Shown here: positions 57,701-64,000 of the stretch, piece by piece
How positions within the stretch are numbered: position 1 is the stretch's first letter
Layout of the letters: each line of letters starts with the position of its first letter
NCBI GenBank assembly: GCA_021904315.1
Contig: CM038925.1
Coordinates: 9,612,501 to 9,676,500, forward strand
DNA length: 64,000 bases
Direction: 5' to 3'
From: Sphagnum magellanicum
Taxonomy: Eukaryota > Streptophyta > Sphagnopsida > Sphagnales > Sphagnaceae
Translations under genes and position numbers: made by a program
Notes under the pieces: generated by a model
Seen by the model: only the letters and a program-made list of their open reading frames with translations
Told to the model about the DNA's origin: nothing
Databases searched by the model: none

Positions 57701-57770
57701 TGACGACAGCCATTTTTTGAAGACTGAGCCAAAACTTGTCACACCTAAAAGTGTGTGTGGTCAGGTCTAA
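54763..57770 (+). pseudogene. TolB / DPP6-N-like beta-propeller protein, decayed
   Basis: Plants have a family of large beta-propeller proteins related to TolB and the DPP6 N-terminal domain, of unclear function. The decayed copy shows family blades in order: EGTIAFSTVGHSNYAFDLFS, LTDSKTVGYNGHIVEP, PPGVADFSPAISPSGQLL, GGWPCWADESTVF with HRQADDGWWSIFQ, RITPPGVHALNTAAL, GYHRCCENLNP, GAFPSFSPDGSMIVFIKA, AFPAISPDRKYIVFRSGH, NWSPDNEWIAFSSD, then VYYIHPDGTGLHEVL and NHPWFSPDSKSIVFTSDEAG. In-frame TGA stops lie at 54931, 55141, 55291, 55345 and 57160. A one-base frame slip lies near 56500 (between FSDSD and VGYHRC). Intron-like gaps remain, so it is a former gene in place, not a processed copy. The long intact last exons suggest recent loss. 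Confidence 0.82.
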
Positions 57771-57773
57771 ATC

Positions 57774-59447
57774 AAGTCTCATGCACTTTGTTTAGATGTT
57801 CTTGGAGTGTTGCTCTTGATGATGGGTCCCTGGACTAGTGATGAATGTCTTGATGTTCATAACACATACTGAATTACATACTTCTCAATAGCCTTAATCC
57901 TTCGCTTTTACATGAACTCCTTTTTCAGGTGATCTTGGTTTCTGCTCTCTCAGTTTTATATCTCTGTAAAACCATCCTCTCTTAGTTCTGATTCTTCCAT
58001 GTACTCTTTTAAACTTTAATCTAAAACCCCTCCACCAAAGCTTCAGAGATGGGATTAAGTCATTTTAGTTAAGCTGATTAGGTGTTCTGCAGTTATGCAC
58101 ATTGCTGATCTGTATGATTCTACTATTATATCTCCCTGTTCAGTTCTTTGCACTGCTCTGTTACATGGAGAGACCTTGACAATGAACTCAACAAAAGCAC
58201 TAGAGAACAGAAACTGATCATAAGAGAGTACCTGCTATATACAACCTGCTGCTGCTCATGGTACTTTTCCTGGGGAAAAGAACAGACCCAGATTTGTACA
58301 ATTGCAAATGAGCATCTAGATTGCTAAGGAAGGAATTTTTCAGCAGCTACTTACAGGCCCACCCATTTAGTGCAGATGATTGTGGAGAGATTTTCTATGC
58401 TCTGCATTAAGTTTGATTTCTAGATCCTTGTGCTGTGGAACTGGCAATTTGAATCTCAAAACATTATGGGGTTCATTTTCAAGCCTTGCAAATCTCCTTG
58501 CTGCAGAAAGATGACATCATCATCATAATCATCTTCATCTTCATTGTACTCATCTATAGGTGCAGCAGGACAAGACTAGCATGAGTGTGCCTTCTTCCAG
58601 TTTTGTAACGAGACATGTTTCTGCAGTTCCTGGCATAATGCAAATTTGTTTTCTCTCCACTGTAAGATCATGGGAGCAGAAACAAGGAGGGAGATCCTCT
58701 AGAGGTTTTTCCTTCCAATGTTGTACTCTTGGCAGGCTCAGAGCTCTCAAGGGCATATGTACAAACTGTGAAGCATGGCCCGTTGTTTCAAATGATTCTG
58801 CACTCAATATACACAAGCAAAGGTGACCATCCAGTGATGAGGATGCAATGAAAAACATGAACCTAGACCAAGACCACCAGAGGCAAGGCTTCCACTGCAT
58901 CTCTGAAAATTGCACTCCATCTATTCCATTGGCAGATCCAATATCAAGATCTTCCAAGGAGAAAACTGAAGCCTCTGCTTTCTGCCAACGAACTAAGCAT
59001 GTCATATCATTTGGAAATCTGATGAGGATACTCTTATTGGCATACAAGATTTTTGTTCTATTCGAGATACATCTGGTTTTATGATCAACTTCCTTGATTA
59101 TGTTCTGCCAAGGTTTAATAGGATCTTTGCAACAGACTGGGAAAAAATCATGGCAAGCTCAGCATATTTCCATCAAACTCCACAGAAGAAGACTTACAGC
59201 CCAAGAAGGCAAGGATTGTATCTACAGGTAGAATCACTTGGACACTAAAGGGGAAGGACATTGTTAGACCTTAGCAGGATCTTAGGTGCTGAAAATTGTG
59301 CACCAACTGGTATCAAATGGTTTGATGGTTGTTCAGCATTCTGATAGAATTTGTATTGTGTGTTTTTTAACCTATGTATATACATCTCAAATGCTACTGA
59401 ATGCCAGCTACATGAACTTCAAAGAATAGAAAGTGTGATTGGTGAAA
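57774..59447. other. intergenic, no gene recognised
   Basis: Between the TolB-like pseudogene and the START gene. The longest open frame (58550-59047, minus) lacks an early ATG and any known feature, so I do not call it a gene. Confidence 0.5.
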
Positions 59448-61538
59448 TCAGGATTTGTCATTTTTCAGCCTCCACCTACTCTTCCTACTTTTCCGCCTGT
59501 TCAGTGCCGATTTCTTAGCTGAATCTCTAAGCTCGTCAGTGAAAGCTGTGGTGAAAGCTGCCTTCCTCACATAAGCATCTTCTTGGTGGTCATTCATATC
59601 AAGATCCTCTGGCATTGCTTCACGTAAGCGTCTTCCTTCAGCCTGCAACTCATGCATCAGATCCTCAGTTGTCTTTGCAGTAATGCCACGCACATAACCT
59701 TTGAATGGTGGGGGCGGCAAGATTGCTGGTTGCACCACCTGCAATACACCCCCTCACATCAATCGTGATCAATTAGCTTTCAACTTGTGTCTTCCTCGTA
59801 GGCCTGATACATGATGACCAAGGCAGCAGCATGGCCACCAAGAAGCCCTCATGAAACACATAAGTTGCTCATTATTGAGGTTTACAACATCATAGAGATA
59901 CTTTCATTTAAGCTTGTTGATCAAAATCACTCAGGTCCGTTAGGATGTTGAATCTGGTTGGAAGGATATGGAGGTTTCAGTTGTGTGACACCAAAACTGC
60001 ACACCTGCTGCAAGGATACAATTGATGCCACTCGGTTGGCATTGTCTTCTGGAGCAGGGCCACCATCTGAATCAACATATAAAGGTTGAACTTTCCAAGA
60101 CCCTTCAAACTGCTTCATAAACCCTGGCTTTGCCAACTGAAACTTCACCTGGTAACACCAGGAATTGAGTAAGCAAAAAAACTGTTCACAATCACAGCTT
60201 GTTTGTGTGCAGATTATCACAGGCACCAGTGTAGAATGAGCAAAGATTATGAAGATTCTTTGTTCATTCCACTTGTGTGCAATGAACAAAGGGTGTCCCG
60301 TCTCACTCAGTGAGCCAGGACACCTTCAGAAGTTTGATAACAGAACTGGTCAGATTGCACAGCACTGGCCAGCAACTGGATGATGATACGTAAAAGACAT
60401 TAGGTTGAATGGAATCCACTACTCACAGTGCGTGTTCGCCGATCCTGGTCCACCATAACACAGACACTGAGAGTGCCAGAGAAACACAAGAATCTCCAAA
60501 TTGCTGCCTGGTCCACCTCCACTAATTGGTGGTGACCATTATCTTCTATCACTCTCCGGCTTCTCACTTCCTGCAGGGTTTCAAACAGGGTAAATCAGTC
60601 AGTCAGTCAGTTCCCTGTCCACTAAAAGCCTTCCAGGCCAAAAAAATCCATGGGATTCTTTCTACCACAACAATCCACTCAAGGTTTTAAATATATACAT
60701 CAATGAAGATTGCAGTGATACTATCTGTGTGTTGCACCTGAGCACAGCTCAGGAGGTCCCCTACTTACTGTTGTCACAAATGAAGCTTGCAGCAAGAGAA
60801 CATGTAGCCTTCCAATTGAGAGTATCTTCCAACTTGTAGGGGAAAAAAAGAAGCCACTATGAGCTCCAGGTGATCACCTGTATGTTCTTGAAAACACGCT
60901 TGTTTCCAGGATCTATGAGTATGTTGTAAACTGCATCAGGAGGAATTCCAATCTTGAACTCTGAATTGACTTGGCAGAAGGCCCCCTGTGGCACGGTAAC
61001 CTGCAGTAGTCATAAACAAAAACACATTCACCATGAGACCTATCACTTTCCATGGTCACAGAGATCCCCTTTCCCTAGGCACCAGTGAATGAGTTGGAGC
61101 CAGCTTCCTGACCAGAAAAAGCTGTGATGTGTTTTGAATGCAGCAAGTGCTCCAAATGGATATCCCATTGACAGAAAACTTTGTTCTACTTGAGACTTTA
61201 CACATACAGAAACGTAAAGGACTCATGTCCCTTTTGAACGTTGTGATCTTCAGTAACATTACCACTATCAATGGTGAACACCAGAAGTTTAGCATTCAGG
61301 TTACACCATGAGACACAAAAAACATGGGATTTTTTACCTGAATGACCGGGCTCTCATCAACCCATGAACTGTTGCGCCTCCATGCCTCCAGCTCCTTTTC
61401 AAGAGATCTCTGGCTTGGTGGCAGGATCTGGTCTGGAATGTCTTCTGGCTTCAATGGTGCTACTTTAGCATTGCCATCCATAAACATCCCAGGATGTGGC
61501 AATCCCTGATGGAACTTTATCACTGAGTGTTGCACTCC
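59448..61538 (-). CDS. START/COQ10-type (polyketide cyclase-like) plastid protein, core exons
   Basis: This belongs to the plant family with a COQ10/START-like lipid-binding fold, thought to act in plastids. Exons on the minus strand: 61538-61338, 61000-60878, 60570-60427, 60148-60005 and 59738-59448, all phase 0 with GT-AG borders, giving 300 residues plus stop. The helix-grip domain spans [80 protein letters not shown] and [20 protein letters not shown]. After it come a conserved [19 protein letters not shown] stretch and a basic, Arg/Lys-rich tail. The start is upstream of 61538 (acceptor GACAG), probably in 62227-62397. The ligand is unknown. Confidence 0.88.
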
Positions 61539-61667
61539 CTGTCAACAACTCCCCTCCCCAACACCAGATTGGAATTGTTCATCAGCATCAAACTATTGTG
61601 AAAGAAAAACAAACTCCCTCCCCTGCACCAGTGGAATTGTCATCAGCATCAAACTATTGTGAAAGAA

Positions 61668-62007
61668 AGACTCTGATTTCACACCATCTCTTTTGATGCA
61701 TTCTATTGTCTAACCATGAGTCCATCAACCCTCTGTGATGCTGCTGCTTCTTTCTCCAGCTCAGTAACCAGATCATGGATGGCAACAGCAATTCTTCTTA
61801 AGTACCCATATGTTTTAGGGTTTAGGAGTTTGTAAAGAAAAACTCTGATTGCACACCGTCTCCTTTGACACATTCTATTGTCTAACCATGAGTCTGACAA
61901 CCCTCCATGCTGCTGCTGTTTCTTTCTCCAGCTCAGTAACCAGATCATGGGTGGCAACAGCAATTCTTCTTAGGTACCCATATGTTCTAGGGTTTAGGAG
62001 TTTGTCA
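61668..62007 (-). repeat. tandem duplication with an exon-like part inside the START gene
   Basis: Two units of about 165 bases (61668-61830 and 61843-62007) about 88% identical by eye. Each contains an open segment reading LRRIAVAIHDLVTELEKEAA (unit at 61703-61815) or LRRIAVATHDLVTELEKETA (second unit) up to CTCATG|GTTAGAC. In the gene's orientation they could be alternative or mutually duplicated exons, but the upstream acceptor does not fit the phase of the neighbouring exons cleanly. Confidence 0.7.
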
Positions 62008-62110
62008 GTCCAATCCTGATTATAAACCTTCTTCTTCCCTCAAGGCTGCAGATAGTTTTCTTCCAGCAATTCTGTAGATAGTTTTCCTTCCAGCAAGTCT
62101 GTAGACTCTT

Positions 62111-62138
62111 GGGGGGGAGAGAGAGAGAGAGAGAGAGC
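62111..62138. repeat. (GA)n microsatellite in a START gene intron
   Basis: A G-run followed by about ten GA units, within the likely first intron of the START gene. Confidence 0.8.
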
Positions 62139-62226
62139 GAGAGGCAAAGCAAAGAAATCAGAGAAAAGCAAACACAAAGGAGATGGGGAGAGGAGTAGGG
62201 GAATTGCAGAATGCGCTTGAGCTGAC

Positions 62227-62397
62227 CTGCAATGTCTCCTGCACTCTGTTGTGCATCCATGCTACTGCAGCTTTCCCTCTCTCCAGTCCATTGAATTTAA
62301 TGGTGGCAATTGGTGATCTATTTTCTGCTCTTCTTCCTTTTTCTGCCATTTCTGCGACTTGCTTGCGCGATTGCCAGCTGCTGTTGGATTGTTGCAT
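62227..62397 (-). CDS. probable first coding exon of the START gene
   Basis: An ATG at 62397 opens 57 codons ending at the donor CTGCAG|GTCAGC, phase 0, matching the phase of the exon that starts at 61538. The peptide reads MQQSNSSWQSRKQVAEMAEK and ends GKAAVAWMHNRVQETLQ. It is Ser/Arg-rich at the start but not a textbook plastid transit peptide. Joined directly to the core it would give about 357 residues. Whether the duplicated segment at 61668-62007 lies between is unsettled. Confidence 0.55.
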
Positions 62398-64000
62398 TTT
62401 TGTTGCCGTTTCTTCTTCTCCTCCTCCTCCTTCTCTCTCACCTACTCCCTACTCCTGTTATCCTCTCCTTACCTTGCAGTCTCTCTCTCTCTCGCTCTCT
62501 CTCGTGCTATTAATTGCAGATGATCACAAATTGCCTTGAGTCTTCTCTTCTGTGGGCTGAAAAGCTTGGCCGGATTCCTGTCGATGATGGATTTCGGTTC
62601 TAGTTCACTGCGGGAGACAGCAGATCGATATCATCACAGCAGCGAAGCCATTGGAAAGATGGAGAAGAGGACGCCAGGTTCACACAACAACAGTCGGTGC
62701 AGATCGATCAACACACGGAAGGCGAAAAAGGCGAAGAAGTTATGAGAGAAGAAGGAGAGATCGTCGAAAGAAAAAGCCTACGAAGAACACCTACTGCAAC
62801 AAGCTCCGTGCAAACAGCGATACGCAAAAAAAGGCAACGCGGAGGACGGATTCCCGGTCGAACAATCTTCTCTCTGTGGACGCGATCGAGGGATAAAGCC
62901 GATCGATGACGCGCATCACATACGCGATTGCAACAACAAACAATCAGAGGTTTGATTCCTCCTCCTCATCGCTTCCTTGGATAACAGAAGTTGGAACACA
63001 CTCTCAGAGCATCATTAAGAATGCATTCGGATCTCCTGTCTTGGTTTAGGAAAGCTTCTGAGCAAAGCCGTGGTAGCCTCGAGCCATCCTGTTGGAAAAT
63101 CAGGCTCCTCCTCCTCCTCACAGAGTAGTACTGGGGGCCTTGCAATTGTAGAAGACAAATGAGGAAAGGGAGGAAGGAAGGAGACGCTGCAAGAAGACAT
63201 ACACATCCTCTTCATTCTTTTTCTGAATGGCTGCTGTTGCTGTTTGAAAGACATCTCCTTTGCTCCTTTCTCTTCTCAAGAAGTTGACCAAGGATTTGTT
63301 CCCCTGCAGGCATAATATTACTGCATGATGGACAGATACATGGTGGTGACAAGCTTCAGTTGCACAAGCTGTTGTTTTTTTTTTCTTCAGCTAATTTCCA
63401 GGTTTGTGCATGCCATTTTTCCATCCACAATTGCAATATTACTTGCTTGGTTTCTCTTATGCGCAATGTGTGATTATTTCTGTCTGCCAGTTATCTGATG
63501 CACTTTTGTTAGGATACAAATTGCACCATCACCTTGATCCTGAGAGAACTCATGGTGTCTGCTAATCCAAATTTGAAGTGCATGGTGCAGGCATGAATGC
63601 AGTGCCATTTTTGCATGTTCTATGAATGTTGTGCATATATATGCCATCTTCTTCTCAGAGGCACAATGTGTCTTGATCAGGATCAAAAAAAGCACAAAGA
63701 TGTGAACAAAACCCTGGTGTGGCACCTCTTTTGTGCAGCTTACCCAAGTCCATATCTTGCTTGGTTGAGATCCAAGAATGAAGCTTACTGTCACAAGCTT
63801 GCTACAGCAGCTTGGATGAGAATACTGTTGAGCAGCTGCACCAAGAACAAGAGCAGAGGTTTCTGTAGAAGAAGAGCTGCTTGATCAGTTAAGATGATTT
63901 CTTACATGGGATCCTGTTCTCTAGCTTGTTCAAGGCACCAAGAGGCTGCATTGTTGCTTTCTCAATGTCTGATGCCTTCTCTTCTTATGCCTTGTCATGT
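62398..64000. other. START gene upstream region; no further gene recognised
   Basis: CT-rich promoter-like sequence at 62410-62510 is followed by A/G-rich sequence. Open frames here are rich in Arg/Lys or Ser because of base composition, and none has family features. The window ends without a clear gene. Confidence 0.45.

Noticed and set aside
58550-59047. 165-codon open frame on the minus strand
   Set aside because: It opens with a non-ATG codon, shows no domain or family feature and no exon support.
62536-62909. Arg/Lys-rich open frames
   Set aside because: They reflect purine-rich base composition; no domain and no splice partner.
1-64000. CRISPR arrays, bacterial operons, tRNA or rRNA genes
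   Set aside because: None seen; the window is eukaryotic, and I found no cloverleaf or rRNA-like sequence by eye, although a tRNAscan run would be needed to be certain.

Overview
The window looks like nuclear DNA of a land plant. The genes are intron-rich with short introns, and a plastid-type RidA, a P-class PPR protein, an ACX4-type acyl-CoA oxidase and an F-box protein are present. The telomere-type repeat is TTTAGGG, and Ty3/gypsy, Ty1/copia and hAT elements are mixed among the genes. Nothing names the species. The short introns and the odd gypsy element make me lean towards a non-seed plant, but that is inference.

Layout: 0-6.6 kb holds a degenerate minisatellite, a possible small three-exon gene (1945-2571, +), an intronless F-box gene (2920-4041, +) and a six-exon RidA gene (5019-6473, -). 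8.0-16.2 kb is a decayed Ty3/gypsy element. 16.2-20.9 kb is repeat-derived with a MITE. 21.0-21.4 kb is SDHAF4 (+). 24.2-27.4 kb is a PPR gene (-). 29.6-34.3 kb is a hAT transposon whose 3' half carries a broken, intron-containing piece of a presequence protease gene. 34.3-44.4 kb is repeat-rich and holds an internally reduced copia element with a clean target duplication. 44.4-48.3 kb is a twelve-exon ACX4 gene (-). 48.3-54.7 kb is mostly intergenic with small inverted repeats. 54.8-57.8 kb is a decayed TolB/DPP6-N beta-propeller gene (+). 59.4-62.4 kb is a START/COQ10-type plastid protein gene (-).

The most unusual item is the gypsy element. Between its gag and pol regions lies a remnant of a C5 DNA cytosine methyltransferase, and after its integrase lies a PHD-finger-like segment. 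It would therefore have combined a DNA methyl writer and a possible chromatin reader in one retroelement. Other points of note are the hAT capture of a protease gene, a telomeric palindrome at a splice site inside it, five TGA stops at apparent CGA arginine positions in the TolB-like pseudogene, and tandemly duplicated exon-containing segments in two separate genes (ACX4 and the START gene).

The host genes are housekeeping genes of organelles and the peroxisome: imine/enamine detoxification (RidA), complex II assembly (SDHAF4), organelle RNA metabolism (PPR), short-chain beta-oxidation (ACX4) and a plastid lipid or quinone binding protein (START). They do not form one pathway.
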